Source: Euborellia annulipes
Lineage: Eukaryota > Arthropoda > Insecta > Dermaptera > Anisolabididae
Reading direction: 5' to 3'
Length of the DNA stretch: 64,000 nt
NCBI GenBank assembly: GCA_023213315.1
Contig: JAKCPI010021848.1
Span: 38,074 to 102,073, forward strand
The position numbers were made by a program, and so were the translations under genes. The notes under the pieces were generated by a model that saw only the letters and a program-made list of their open reading frames with translations, did not search any database and had not been told where the DNA came from. Shown here in pieces: positions 32,685-44,039 of this stretch. The first letter of the stretch is position 1. Each line of letters starts with the position of its first letter.

Positions 32685-32840
32685 TAAGCGCTGCGAAAAT
32701 TGGGATCGGTGTCCCCGAGCAATCAGCGTGTGGAACGTCCCCCGGTAGCTATCTGTACTTTGTTTTTAAAATTCAAAAACCCCTATATGGGCTCAGTAGC
32801 CGAAAAAGGTAAAAAAAAAAAAAAAAAAAAAACTTCTCAT
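32685..32840 (+). repeat. 5S rRNA-derived SINE, decayed, with 3' tail
   Basis: GTTAAGCGCTGCGAAAATTG, CAGCGTGTGGAACGTCCCCC then GGTAGC...TCTGTACTT and AGTAGCCGAAAAAGG with poly(A) parallel the better copy at 62440-62615. The poly(A) end marks it as a retroposed SINE. Confidence 0.5.
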
Positions 32841-33134
32841 TGGAATTTCGAAATGAAATTTTTCACCCTCATGAAGAATAGAGGAAAAATATTCGGATCT
32901 CCAAATTCTCATTTGAGTAGGCTCAAAATTTCCCCATTGAAAAGCAATGGACCTTAAAAATTAATTGCAATAAAATAAAATAATTAAAAGCTTCAAATGA
33001 AAAATTATAAAAATTGTTATAAAATTAAATCTTACAAATTTAAGTAATTAATTTATTTTTTGATTTTGATTATTATTATTATTTGATTGAAGTTTTTTTT
33101 TTATAGCTGATTATTTAATTTGTAAGTATTAGAT

Positions 33135-33559
33135 AGAATTAGAAATCAAAGAGAGAGCAGCTAAGCATAACTTCATTTATTTCACCTTCAGAGCTGACGT
33201 TTCGGTCCTGTTTAGGGCCATCTTCAGAGCACTAGGAGTGTCATTATCAATATTAACTCCCCCATTTCACCTTTGCATCAATCGTTGGTATTTATTTTAT
33301 ATATATTAATTATATGTATATTTTTTTTAAATAGTAGGTGAAATGTAAAAAGGCAAATTATATGTGACTCACACCGAGTTCGGGTTTTGAACTCGGTATA
33401 TGTAAAATAAATAAATCCAACGATTGATGTTAAGGTGAAATGTAGGAGTTAATATTGATAATGACACCCCTAGTGCTCTGAAGATGGACCGAAAAGTCAG
33501 CTCTAAGGGGAAATAAATGAAATTATGCATAGCTGCTCTCTCTTTGATTTCTAATTCTA
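33135..33559. mobile_element. Foldback element with hammerhead-like motifs (second family)
   Basis: The arms start AGAATTAGAAATCAAAGAGA and end TCTTTGATTTCTAATTCT. The left arm has a complete minus-strand motif (33189-33236). The right arm has a plus-strand copy whose stem II is deleted (33478-33504: CTGAAGATGGACCGAAAAGT). The centre contains AT-rich sequence and a GAGTTCGGGTTTTGAACTC palindrome. Confidence 0.6.
33189..33236 (-). ncRNA. Complete hammerhead-like motif
   Basis: On the minus strand it reads AGTGCT-CTGAAGA-T-GGCCCT-AAAC-AGGACC-GAAACGTC-AGCTCT. The core is intact; stem II pairs GG, then a C/A mismatch, then CCT/AGG; stem I pairs over six positions with one mismatch. Its stem sequences differ from the 31327 family while pairing is kept. 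Confidence 0.6.
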
Positions 33560-34507
33560 CATATAAATTAATTTATAAATGGCTATTGGTTTATTTTGAT
33601 CAAGGATAATTTTTATTTAATGGACAAAACAAGTGATTGAATCCATCCATCTCCTTCTCTCTCCCGGTACTCCCTTCTAAGGAATATTTTGTGGTTTAAT
33701 CTTTTAACCCCGGATTGGGAAAAAGCAATTGACCTTCGAAATGCATATAGGTATAGAAATTTTATTCTTTTTAACGAGTTTTTAATTAAAAAAAAAAAAA
33801 GAATTTTCATGAGAAAAGGGATTAAATACAGTAGAGTTTTGCTAACGGAAAAAAATTCTCGAGAACAAACACTCCTTAGAAATACAATGTGGCAAAACAA
33901 TTTTTATCATTTTAAAATTATTTGGAGGATATAAAACCACTACATTGCCATTCAGTTGGCACTTTTGGTGCGCGTCTCGAAAAGCCGTTAGAAGCACGAT
34001 TCACTACCGAGTTACTCTAGGCGGCAAGAGATGGCGTTAGTTTTTCCCATAGGAATACAAGGGATTTATTCCATTTCATTTGGAAGATTCCAGCTAATTA
34101 ATTAAGGGTAAAAAATTAATTATTTTTTAACACAATGATTACTAATTTAATTATCTATAAGATATAGAGCGAATTTTTTTAAAATATCTTTTATTTAATG
34201 CGATTAATCTAAAAAAAAAAATTATTTTTTCGATACTCAAAAAAAGGGCTTCTATAAGTTGTAGATATTTTAAATAGCTTTAATTTAAAAAAAAATTGAA
34301 GTCGATAGCTTCAAAATTGTGGCCGTAATCTCCCAAAATTAGCATACGAGACGCGAAACTTAAGTGACGTTCTGCCTATTCACCCTACCGTAAGCCGCGT
34401 AAAAGAACTTGGTTCAAAAAACTAACTGCCCACAGTAGACAGGCATTGCAGCTAGTCAAACCAAATCTCTAAAAAAATATTATAAAAGTTGTTTGTTTGT
34501 TTTCCAG

Positions 34508-34858
34508 TTGGTGACGTTGTTGGCCGTAATTACGGCAACGCCAATCTCGGTACCCACGGGTAAATTGACACCAATTACACCGTACATCCCGCCGCCGCCG
34601 CCGCCAGTAGCCGATCAACCAAAAGCGGAATCAAGAGTTCTTACAGCAGAAAAACGAGCACCTGCCCCTGTCTGGGAAGAAGTCGACGAGGGGCCGTCAA
34701 CGCCTGCCATCAAAAAATATTACCCCTATGTGCCACTCTACCGACGACCTAATACACAAGAGTATTATATTAAATACACAGTCTATCGCCGAATAAAACC
34801 GCCGCAGGCTGGTGGTGCAGCTATTAGCGGCTATTATGCAAATAACCACAGGAAATAT
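34508..34858 (+). CDS. Exon 2 of the secreted Pro/Tyr-rich protein
   Basis: A strong acceptor (GTTTGTTTGTTTTCCAG, ending at 34507) and donor (TAT then GTAAGTATAC at 34859) bound 351 bases: 117 codons, phase 0 at both ends. GC content and codon use stand out from the AT-rich intron. It encodes residues 8-124: the rest of the signal peptide (to about Ala17), a run of six prolines (35-40), an acidic WEEVDEGP segment, dibasic sites at 56-57 (KR), 76-77 (KK), 86-87 and 101-102 (both RR), and Tyr-rich stretches such as YYPYVPLY and EYYIKYTVY. The dibasic spacing could fit a processed peptide precursor, and the Tyr/Pro content a cuticle or matrix protein. I do not recognise a family. Confidence 0.8.
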
Positions 34859-34914
34859 GTAAGTATACCTCTTGTAAAGAGTTCTAGTATTTTATTTATG
34901 TAATTTTTAATCTT

Positions 34915-35870
34915 ACATTAAGGCACTTATATAGATAATAAGGTAATTTTTTAATATGTTATTAATCACCATCACATACGCATAAAATGATTTTTTGAAG
35001 CAGATCTGACGCAGGGTTATCGTGTAATTAATTATTAAAAAATTGAAATTTAACATGTAGTCTATGGGGAATGTAGACGAAAAGAATTATGTACACTGTA
35101 AAAAAAAAATATGAATTTTCAATCATTTTTCATATACTTCGGTGATTTAATATTAATATACCCAGGATATGAAATAAAATTAATATAAAAGTTTATGAAA
35201 AAATTACCAACTATTACTAATATTATTTTATAATTATTTTAAGGAAACTTGAAATTATTCTTTTAAAATTTATTTCACAAATCTAAATTTATTAAATTCT
35301 GGTTTGAAATTCGCGCTCTAAACTATTTAAATATTTATGAAGTATATTAAAATCATACTAATTAAATAATTTTTATAAAGTAATTCAACTAAATAGCTAT
35401 AAAAAAAAATTAAAATTAACAATTTTTACCAAAATAATTAATTGTTAAAATAGCCTACAAGAAATTTGTTAGGTTGGCAACAAATTGAACTTTTCTCATA
35501 TATATTCATAAACAGTTTATGAAACAGAGTTCCTATACTTGTATAGGAAGTTTTCTGGAAGTTTTTCAACAGTGTACAAAAACAAAAAACTTACAGTTTA
35601 TCAATTAACCTCCGTAGAATACGTTAAAAATAAAATCAAAAGTGTCTGCCGTAGGCCTTTTAAAGATATTTTAAAAAGTCAAATAATTCCCAAAAATGAC
35701 AGTCGGCTATATTTAAAAATAAGTAAGTCATGGGACTCAGACAGGTCTGGCAACGGCGCATAAAAACGTGTTTCACGCTTTCACTTACATTTTTTTTTTG
35801 CGATATTTTTCTCGCAAAATTGTGTCTAAACTGATTTGCATTACTCATTGTAATATTATAAATAAAAAAT
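34915..35870 (+). repeat. Long dispersed repeat, copy 1 (interrupted)
   Basis: ATATGTTATTAATCACCATC, AGATCTGACGCAGGGTTATC, AACATGTAGTCTATGGGGAA and, after an insertion at 35093-35575, AAAACAAAAAACTTACAGTT, AAAATGACAGTCGGC and AACTGATTTGCATTACTCAT match 50415-50935 along its whole length. Superfamily not identified. Confidence 0.65.
35093..35575 (+). mobile_element. ~480-bp MITE with CACTGT termini, TA flanks
   Basis: It lies inside the repeat at 34915-35870 and is absent from the sister copy at 50415-50935, which fixes its limits. The ends are TA-CACTGTAAAAAA and TTTTTCAACAGTG-TA. An inverted second copy lies at 36529-37048. Confidence 0.65.
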
Positions 35871-36530
35871 ATCTGGTGTGACAAGCACAGAACACAACTT
35901 TCGATTACCGAAGGTAGGAAGATTTTTTTTTTTTTAATGAACTTACACCACTTTCAAAATAAACGGTCCATATAAGAATTCAGTGTTTTTATTCACACCA
36001 TATTTATTAGAGACTTCGCTATTATCAATGAAAATTACAAATGTGCAATTTTTCTTCGCTATAGACTGACAATCAGACAAACGAATATTTTCAAAAATAT
36101 AATAATAAATAACCTCTTACTCTTGAAGTTAAATAAATAAATAAATAAACATTTTAAAGGACCATGTTTTCGAGCCAATAAATAAACATACACATTTGAT
36201 ACTCTTATTGAGAGAGAGAGAGGGAGAGAGAGGGGAAATTGAAAGAAAGGAGAATTTATGTTTTTAAATTCAAATTTTTTTTTTTTTTTGAATTGTGAAA
36301 GGATAGAGAGAGAGAGAGAGAGACAAATTACTCCCGTTTTTTTTTTTTATTATTATTATAATTCCTGATTTCAAGGAGAAGAGGAGGAGATATTGGTATA
36401 AAAAAAAGATCCTTCTTTCACTTTTCTCTCTTTTTATTATCGATCTATCAAAAAAAAAAGATCGCACAGCACACACACACACACAATAATTGATAGTTGT
36501 GTTCTGTGCTTGTCACACCAGATTTTGAGA
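35868..36530. mobile_element. Element with HP-type arms as separated TIRs
   Basis: ATCTGGTGTGACAAGCACAG then AACACAACTTTCGATTACC at the left is matched by ATAGTTGTGTTCTGTGCTTG then TCACACCAGATTT at the right, with about 580 bases between. The interior has a 5S-SINE-associated fragment (CTTACACCACTTTCAAAATA at 35942-35961) and GA-rich simple sequence. It shows that HP hairpin arms can act as ordinary terminal inverted repeats. Confidence 0.55.
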
Positions 36531-37048
36531 AAGTTCAATTTGTTGCCAACCTAACAAATTTCTTGTATATTTTAAAATTAATTATTTTGGTAAAAATTGT
36601 TAATTTGAATTTTAATTTTTATAGCTATTTAGTTGAATTACTTTATAAAAATTATTTAATTAGTATGATTTTAATATACTTCATAAATATTTAAATAGTT
36701 TAGAGCGCGAATTTCAAACCAGAATTTAATAAATTTAGATTTGTGAAATAAATTTTAAAAGAATAATTTCAAGTTTCCTTAAAATAATTATAAAATAATA
36801 TTAATAAAAATTCCTTGAGGTAGTCGAGTTATTTGAGAACGTTTAGACCAGTGATTCTCAACTTGTCGCGGTACACTTTTAACGATTTCAAAATTTGGCG
36901 GCACACAAAGAAAAAGATAAGTTTAAAAGTTGGTAATTTGTTCATAAACTTTTATATTAATTTTATTTCATATTCTGGGTATATTAATATTAAATCACCG
37001 AAGTATATGAAAAATGATTGAAAATTCATATTTTTTTTTACAGTGTAT
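36529..37048 (-). mobile_element. CACTGT MITE, second copy, truncated and interrupted
   Basis: On the minus strand it starts CACTGTAAAAAAAAATATGA and follows 35093-35500 closely to GCAACAAATTGAACTTTC, where the adjoining HP arm cuts it off. It is interrupted at about 36830-36925 by a hAT-like fragment. With the copy at 35093 it makes a large inverted repeat. Confidence 0.6.
36849..36920 (+). mobile_element. hAT-like terminus (CAGTGATTCTCAACTTG)
   Basis: CAGTGATTCTCAACTTGTCG then GCGGCACACAAAG resembles Charlie-type hAT ends. Only one end is present, inside the CACTGT MITE. Confidence 0.4.
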
Positions 37049-37914
37049 GTACGTCAGAGAGGAAAATTCAAAACTTCCAAATGCATTTGCTCGCCGAAGG
37101 CGCGCTTTGCCACTGGTGTATACCATATATAAATATTATGATTTTATCCAATAGTGTGTGAAATTTATTCTGAAATTTACTCCCTTTTATAACAAACATA
37201 AGAAGCATTTCTATGCAAATTATTCCGGAAAGATTTCACTTGAGTTGTAGAGATTGATTGAATAGAATCAGTTTATAAAAAGACATTCTTACAAATAATA
37301 ATAATAGCATGCAGAAAGAGAGAGAGAGAGAGAACCGGGTTTTCCACTAAACCAGGTGATAAATTATCAAATCGCCTGTCTGCTACTATCCAATATGCCA
37401 TGTTTCTATATCGAATCGATTAGGATCCATTTGGTTTACAATTAATCCTCTCTCTCTCTCTCTCGCTCTTTCTCAATCCATCTTATTTATATTCTAGAAG
37501 GATTTTAAATAACTTTGTATTTGAAAAAAAAAAAAAAATCTTAAATTATAAAATATTAAATATCACGATTAGGCGAATTTAATGGCTTTCAGGAGGTAAA
37601 GCTGTTCGCATGTTTTTATCAAGAGATGGCGTTAAGGGCATTTTTTTTTTATTTATTAGGGGTGACCCCTCGGTCATTCCCTTCACATACATATATACAA
37701 AAATCCGTATAACATAGTAAAAATAGTCGAGTAGTAAATTATATACATTAAGGGCATTTAGGAGTGAGCAAAATTCTCAACTATTAAGAAATTTTGCCAA
37801 CAAATGGCAGGATGGTAGGACTATATTTAATCTCATGTATTTTTTTTAACACTCACACTCACACAGTGTTTTCGGCAACTCAGGCTATATAAGACTTTGA
37901 CGATAACCGTTATT

Positions 37915-38075
37915 AATTAATATATCTATTGGGGGTTCAGTCATTCTTATTTGGTATCCAAATGGCTTAAATAAAATCATCGGTCTGCCTGGAATCCGAA
38001 CCCTCGACCCTTGGTATACAAGGCTAGCCCGCTAACACCTACGCCAAACCCGAGAGCCATGTATTTGTTAGTAAA
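37915..38075 (-). repeat. tRNA-derived SINE
   Basis: On the minus strand an A-box-like TTTGGCGTAGGTGTTAGCGG, a B-box-like GAGGGTTCGGATTCCAGG and the body CCGATGATTTTATTTAAGCC then ATTTGGATACCAAAT match the copy at 46207-46365. Tails of the family are also at 7893-7940 and 59878-59950. Confidence 0.65.
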
Positions 38076-38116
38076 AGAATTAGATTTTCGGTTTAACTGT
38101 GGTTTATTTGTAAACA

Positions 38117-38166
38117 TTACAACGTTTCGGCCACTCATTCTGTGGCCTTCTTCAGGTACAATTCAG
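38117..38166 (-). ncRNA. Hammerhead-like motif with 6-bp stem II
   Basis: On the minus strand it reads TTGTAC-CTGAAGA-A-GGCCAC-AGAATGA-GTGGCC-GAAACGTT-GTAATG. The core is intact, stem II is a perfect 6 bp, stem I pairs TAC/GTA, and the expected cut would follow U, an allowed base. No partner arm is seen nearby. Confidence 0.55.
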
Positions 38167-39111
38167 CTAATGTCAGTCATGTATTTGAGTGATTTTCGTT
38201 CATCTTTTAATAATGAATAGTTTATAAATATTATTTTAAATCAATTACAAGAACATAAAAATATATATAGGCTTATAAGTGGTCTAATAATACTACCTGC
38301 AGTTAGACTAGTCAGCCATCTTTTGCAAGAAAGCTGAACTATTTGGCCGTTAATTTTTAAAAATTATTTTTGACTTCATCCTCATTTTATTTAATTATTA
38401 TTCGTTGGATATGAATGATTTTTATATTTTTAGATTTAAAAAAAAAAAAATTACGATTATCATAATAGAACTTTTTTTTATTTCCTATAAACATAAAAAA
38501 ATAATTTTTTTAATTAATTATAATTTAAAAAAAAAGCATTCTATTAAGTAAAATGCTCACGAATTTAATTCACTTTAAAAAAAAATTACATCAAAAAATA
38601 CTTTAAAATGATCTCAGTATTTTCGGACCAAAGATTCTATGTGGCCTATTAAAGCCCCTTAAGACGTTTCGATCTAAATTAATTGGACTATAATTTAAAA
38701 ATTTTTAACAAGTCATCTTAATGAGTTTCAGTGATTCTTCTCTAGATGTTTTTTTTTGTCATTCTAAAACACGATTATTTATTTACGTATTTTATTTTAT
38801 TTTATTTTTTTTTTTTTTTGTGAACCTGAACTCTATTCACTCTATTTTCATTGAACTTGAAATTTCAAATCCTTCCTGCTATTGAATTTATTTATTTACT
38901 TTTTTTTTTTTTTTATTTCCCCCAGAGGGCTTTTTCTCTTTTTCTCTAATAGAAAATGACATAATTTTTCTTTTTTTATAGCTGAATATATAATTAATTC
39001 ATTTTATGATATTATCTTATTAATTATTTCATTTTACTTTTTTTCTCTCTTATTTACTAGCCGCATCGCCTGCTTTTGACAGATGCGAATCTTGTTAGGA
39101 CTAGACTTTTT

Positions 39112-40346
39112 TTTTAAGTGAAACTTTTATTTGATGGCCTCAAATTTTTTCGCTCTTCTATCAGTATGTCGCGTGACGTCAAAGGCCGTGACGCTACAAG
39201 ATGGACCAAGATTATTTATTTATTTATTGCCATGCCCAACAGCATAAACCATTTACTGGGCAGGTTACAAACATGGTTATCCAATACATTATTCATGTAC
39301 ATATTTGTTTTTAACTTGTTCGGCAAGCCTATATTTAAACATTTCATTAATTAATTTGGGTGATCGGAAGAAAAGGTCTATCTTGTTATAAAAGGGGATC
39401 TTTTGAGATAATTGTTTGTTGAATGTGGAATGTAGAATAAATCGCAGCCACGAGTGGACCTCAAAGGAGCATGGAAATTAATTACGGACAGGGAAATAGG
39501 ATCATGTTGGAGGTGAATAGACGCATCAAGATACTACAGGGTGTATAAAGAAATTAAGAATATACCGGGAGAGGAGGCCTACCACAACAACCTTAGGGAA
39601 GTAGAACAGAGAGATTTGGGCGAGAATGAGATGTGGGAACTCCCTCCGAGGAGGAAAAACCTGCAGAATGTGTAATAGAGAGGAGGAATGCCCGGATCAC
39701 GTCCTGCGATGTCAATGGTTTAAGATGAGACTAGCGGAACACCTAAAACAACACCTGAAGGAACTTAGAAAAAGAAAATTCTCAGATATCTCCTGAAGAA
39801 TGCCCGGATAAGAAAACTCTGGCGATATGAAAGTTTTGGGAAGACACAGTAAATGATGAGAGAAATAATTGACGTTCTTTTTTTTTTTTATCAATGTATT
39901 AATTAATTATTTTATAAAAAAAATCATTGTGTGGTTTTATGAAACTACGATGCAAGTGAAACTTTTTTTTTCGGATCGTAGGCGTTTAACTGAAAATTTT
40001 CAGAAAATTATTCAATTAAGGGTATTAAAATCGCGTTTTTAATCTTAACTTAATAATTGGAAAATGGGAAATCAATAGACGCATGTTAAAAACTGAGAAC
40101 AATATTTATTTAGTAATTGAAGATTTGAATCATTTTAAATTATTTTAAAAATTATATTTTAGCAATTTAAAAATTGAATTATTAAATCTCACAATTATTT
40201 TTTATAATTCATCATATATAATAAATTTCAACTTTATGCCGTCACTGCTGGTGACGTCAAGACTTGTAGCGTCACGGCCTTTGACGTCACGGCTTGTAAT
40301 GCGACATGCTGATAGAAGAATTTGAGGCCATCAAATAAAAGTTTCC
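39112..40346. mobile_element. Foldback element with CRE-like TGACGTCA in ~100-bp TIRs
   Basis: The left arm GTGAAACTTTTATTTGATGG...TGACGTCAAAGGCCGTGACG is repeated inverted at the right end. The right half (39940-40346) also matches the inverted repeat at 48558-48950. TGACGTCA occurs at several places in the arms. Between the arms lies a LINE-type fragment. Confidence 0.55.
39440..39835 (+). pseudogene. Non-LTR retrotransposon ORF2 C-terminal fragment
   Basis: In one frame at about 39660-39720 the sequence encodes CRMCNREEECPDHVLRCQW, the Cys-x2-Cys...His-x4-Cys motif that follows the reverse transcriptase in many arthropod LINE ORF2 proteins. Stops and frame changes lie on both sides, and no reverse transcriptase core is found. 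It is dead and 5'-truncated. Confidence 0.45.
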
Positions 40347-40649
40347 CTTAAAAAAAAAAACAAAAAAAAACATTGTATATATGTAGACCAAAGTCCAAGT
40401 AGGGCTAAGGTCGGAATTCAAATAAATAAATATTATTTTGTGTATTTTATAAATACCTATCTATATATTCCTATATTATATTATAAACAGAGAGAACGCT
40501 GATTAAATATAACAGAAAAAAGAAGAATAAATATTGGCAAATGGCAACAAAAATAGCATGAAATGATATCTTCTTAAAGAAAGAAAAGAAAGGTGTTAGC
40601 TAATGTATAAATAGCATAGAAAATATTTAAAAAAAGAGATCTAATAACA

Positions 40650-40870
40650 TGTCTCTCACCTCACTCTTATGCAAGAATGTTGTTATTCAAGCGTGAAATT
40701 TTGGATGCTGCTGGACCACATTCGCTGCTGCTGCTACTACACATTGCAACATACTGTACTTATTGTGATAACCCACACGACAGACAGACACGCCTTTTAG
40801 CCAAATTTTTAAATGACAATTTCTTCTTTTTAAATTGAGTCAAATTACAACAACAACAACAACAAAGGTG
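40650..40870. other. Unique sequence in intron 2 with CTG and CAA runs
   Basis: TTCGCTGCTGCTGCTACTAC and ACAACAACAACAACAAAGG are simple tracts in sequence that is otherwise not repetitive. No exon is supported. Confidence 0.35.
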
Positions 40871-41511
40871 TTATAAATTATAAACAATGTCAACTTTCAG
40901 AAAAAAAAAATAGTCTCGTTAATTTCATGCTTGATTTCTTCTTTTTATTGTTAATTTGATAAGGAATTTGACGAATAGCATTTTTTGTTAAATAAAAAAA
41001 AAAAAAGATTTAAATGTTATATAAAGATTGTTAACGACAAAAACACTTTTAGTCTTTTGATTTGAATTTATAAAATAACCAGCAGTACCGCCTGCCTAAG
41101 GTCTGCGGCGGACCCTCCTTAATATTAATAATTACCTGTCAGACAATTAATATAAATAATTATATACAAATTAAATACAAAAAACCCCGCATATTTGTTA
41201 AAATTTATTATTTTATGTATTTTACAAATACCTATCTATATATTCCTCGGAATAAAGAATATTTAATTATATAACAAAGTGTAAATAAGAGATAAAATCT
41301 CAGTCGTATTTGTGTTATCACTAGAATAGTGACTTTAATCTAATCTAAATCATAATATAACTGACTAACCGCGACATCTTCCTCGGGCGGGTTTTGCCTT
41401 TTCTTAAACTATCTCGCAACTCCGTTTCACACAATTACTTATTAAAAAATAACTAAAATTATCCGTGTATTTGTTAAAATAATATTAATTGTTTTTATGT
41501 ATTTTATAAAT

Positions 41512-41515
41512 ATCT

Positions 41516-41546
<31 letters not shown>

Positions 41547-41562
41547 TATATATATATATTCT
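41512..41562 (+). repeat. (TATCTA)n / (TA)n microsatellite
   Basis: TATC-type units pass into a TA run of about 13 units. Confidence 0.85.
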
Positions 41563-41766
41563 TATGAGGGTCAGTCATAAAATTGTATATTGTAAAAATA
41601 ATGATATAACAGTTTTGATTAATTTTATTTCAGAGATTTAATTATTATAATTAATTGGGTTTAATTTTTCATAAGGAGATATTTTTCAGTAAAAAAATTG
41701 GAGATTTTAGGTATTTTTGAGCCCCTTAAAAGGCTAAATAAATTACATAAACAATTTGCTGAGTTG

Positions 41767-42111
41767 TTATATTAATAAGAGGGTAAAAATGAGAAATGCA
41801 GCTAAGTTTATTTCTTTATTTGGTTAATTCACACAGCTGACGTTTCGGTTCCGTGTTTGAACCACCTTCAGAGCTGGCGAAAAGTCATTATGAAAGTGTC
41901 ATAGTGGATTTTATACATCGTTAAAATGATTTTATGTACCTGGTCGTCTCACTGTGTATATATTATATAAGAATTTTGACTATGACACTTTCATAATGAC
42001 TTCGCCAGCTCTGAAGATGGTTCAAACACGGAACCGAAACGTCAGCTGTGTGAATTAACCAAATAAAGAAATAACCTTAGTTGCATTTCTCATTTTTACC
42101 CTCTTATTAAA
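41767..42111. mobile_element. Foldback element with hammerhead-like motif in each arm (copy 2)
   Basis: The arms TTATATTAATAAGAGGGTAA and GGTTAATTCACACAGCTGAC are shared with 31139-31440. The minus-strand motif in the left arm (41832-41877) has core CTGAAGG (last core A changed to G). The plus-strand motif in the right arm (42005-42049) is complete. Confidence 0.7.
42005..42049 (+). ncRNA. Complete hammerhead-like motif
   Basis: CCAGCT-CTGAAGA-T-GGTTC-AAACACG-GAACC-GAAACGTC-AGCTG has an intact core, a perfect 5-bp stem II, a 5-bp stem I (CAGCT/AGCTG) and the expected GUC cut site. Of all copies in this window it is the one most likely to be active. Confidence 0.65.
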
Positions 42112-42194
42112 TAAATTTGGCCGGCACAACTCATCACATCCAACTCATTTCTAATTATTCATCTTCATTTATTCATCTAAAAATAAAACCAACT

Positions 42195-42345
42195 AGCAGA
42201 GTGTAAAATTCTTTACATATTAAAAGAAAAGCCCATCAAAATCCGTCAAGTAGTTTAGGAGATATAAAGGAAAAGGAAATTAAGTATTAAAATAAATTAA
42301 ATCTCACAAATATAATTCTATAATTTATAATATAAATAAATTAAT
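42195..42345 (+). repeat. Rep-A copy
   Basis: GCCCATCAAAATCCGTCAAG, TAGTTTAGGAGATATAAAGG, then AAATTAAATCTCACAAATAT. Confidence 0.7.
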
Positions 42346-42580
42346 TAAATTCTTGCATTTTTGTAAATTATACGTGTATAAAATAAATTATGAGATGTAG
42401 GAACAATTTTTGCAATTTATTATTATTTATTTTTTTCTCTCTTATTCAAAGATTAGAATCCTTGATTGAAGATAAAATAAGATTCATCATCATATTCTCT
42501 TTTTTTTTCTCATAATAAATAAATATCAATCGTAATGTAGGATGTTGTTATTTATTTTTTTACTTTCATTGCCTCCTATC

Positions 42581-43660
42581 TAGGGACACGAAAAAATACT
42601 CGATACTTCCTGGTATCGATACTTTTGTTTCGATACTAGTACTTTTTCTACTCGATACTTTTCTTTCGATACTTTACTCATATGAGTACTTGATTGCCGG
42701 TATCGAATGAGTAGTACTCATTCATATATAATTTTTTTTTTTAAGTTTTTTCACCATTTTAGGCCATATAGACAGACTTTAAACGTTATATAAATATTTT
42801 AATTGCGATTTTGCCAAAGAATATCGCATATTCTTTTTCTCTTGATATAAATAGTAAGTTGATATATAACAAAAGGTCGATATTTGTGGGATAGACTTTA
42901 TTCCATTATATTCCTTATAATTATTTATTAATAATGGAAAATTTGATACTTTTTAATAAAAACCCTTTCATTTAATAATATTAAATTTCTAATTTAATTT
43001 TTTTTTGTATTATTGCAAACTGTATTTACTAAATTTAAAAGTGCGCAAATATTACATAGAAAGGCCAATATATAAACTAATCAAAATACTGGTCGACAAG
43101 GTTCTCTTCACAAGAAATCTGATTAGTGAATTTAGTACATTTTTTTATAGTGAATTCAGATATGTAGTTACAATTTTTCCATAAGCCGTTTAGAGCACAT
43201 TTTCTATTAAAATTTATTTTTCTATACCGGTATATCTCTAAAAGTGTGCCTGATGGGGAAAAACTGAAATGATATTTGAATTTATGAAAAATATTTCTAG
43301 AATCTCATATCTATATCTTTATTCTTGTGAAAGAAAAAAAGTTCATTTTTGTCGACCAGTGAAAATGGACAGACTTTTATTTTGGCGAAATCCGTATTTT
43401 GGTTGAGAAAGCCTCGTCCTCCTGGTACTCATTACTTTGAGGAAAATGGCACACCAGTATACCCCATTGATCTTCCGTTGGGCCCTTTGAACGACGTCAG
43501 GAGCCTAAGATGCCGAAAAAACTTAAAAAAAAAGAGGAAAAATACTCGATACTTGGTGGTATCGATACTTTTCAACCGATACTTTTTGGTATCGATACTT
43601 TCCTTTCGATACGATACCAAGTACAAGTATCGATACTTTTTTTTCGATACCGTATCCCTA
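42581..43660. mobile_element. hAT-like element, 1080 bp, perfect 8-bp target duplication
   Basis: It starts TAGGGACACG and ends CGTATCCCTA, flanked on both sides by CTCCTATC (42573-42580 and 43661-43668). Both subterminal regions carry many ATCGATACTTTT repeats (42600-42720, 43545-43650), which is usual for hAT transposase-binding regions. No transposase remains. A GCCGAAAAAACTT block near 43510 is shared with 12862-12961. Confidence 0.75.
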
Positions 43661-43683
43661 CTCCTATCCCCTGATTCATCAGA

Positions 43684-43735
43684 GCTTGGCGTTGCTTAAC
43701 TTTAACGATCTCGGTGGCAGTTCCTCTTCGCCTGT
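43684..43735 (-). repeat. 5S rRNA-derived fragment
   Basis: On the minus strand CTGCCACCGAGATCGTTAAA then GTTAAGCAACGCCAAGCTC follows the first half of 5S rRNA into its internal control region. It breaks off beside the hAT insertion at 42581-43660. Confidence 0.45.
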
Positions 43736-43819
43736 GAGAGATTTAATTGAGATTAAAATCAACAATGTCTAATTAAATAATAATTTGATTTCAAAATACA
43801 CAAATTTATAAATTTAAAA

Positions 43820-43872
43820 TTATAATATACCTATTTTATAAAAGAGTAATTGTGAGATTTAATTAATAATAT
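43820..43872 (-). repeat. Rep-A 3' remnant
   Basis: AGTAATTGTGAGATTTAATT is preceded by the worn ATA-rich end of the family. Confidence 0.45.
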
Positions 43873-44039
43873 TTATTCAATTGAAACGAATCCCGAAAAG
43901 TAGAAGATGTAGAATATATATATATAATAACCTCCAATTTGATTTATTCATAGTTTTCAATATCTAAAATATTGATAATTTATTCCAAATACGCTATTCT
44001 TATTTTTTAAATATTAAAATTGCAATTTTCTTTTTCCAG

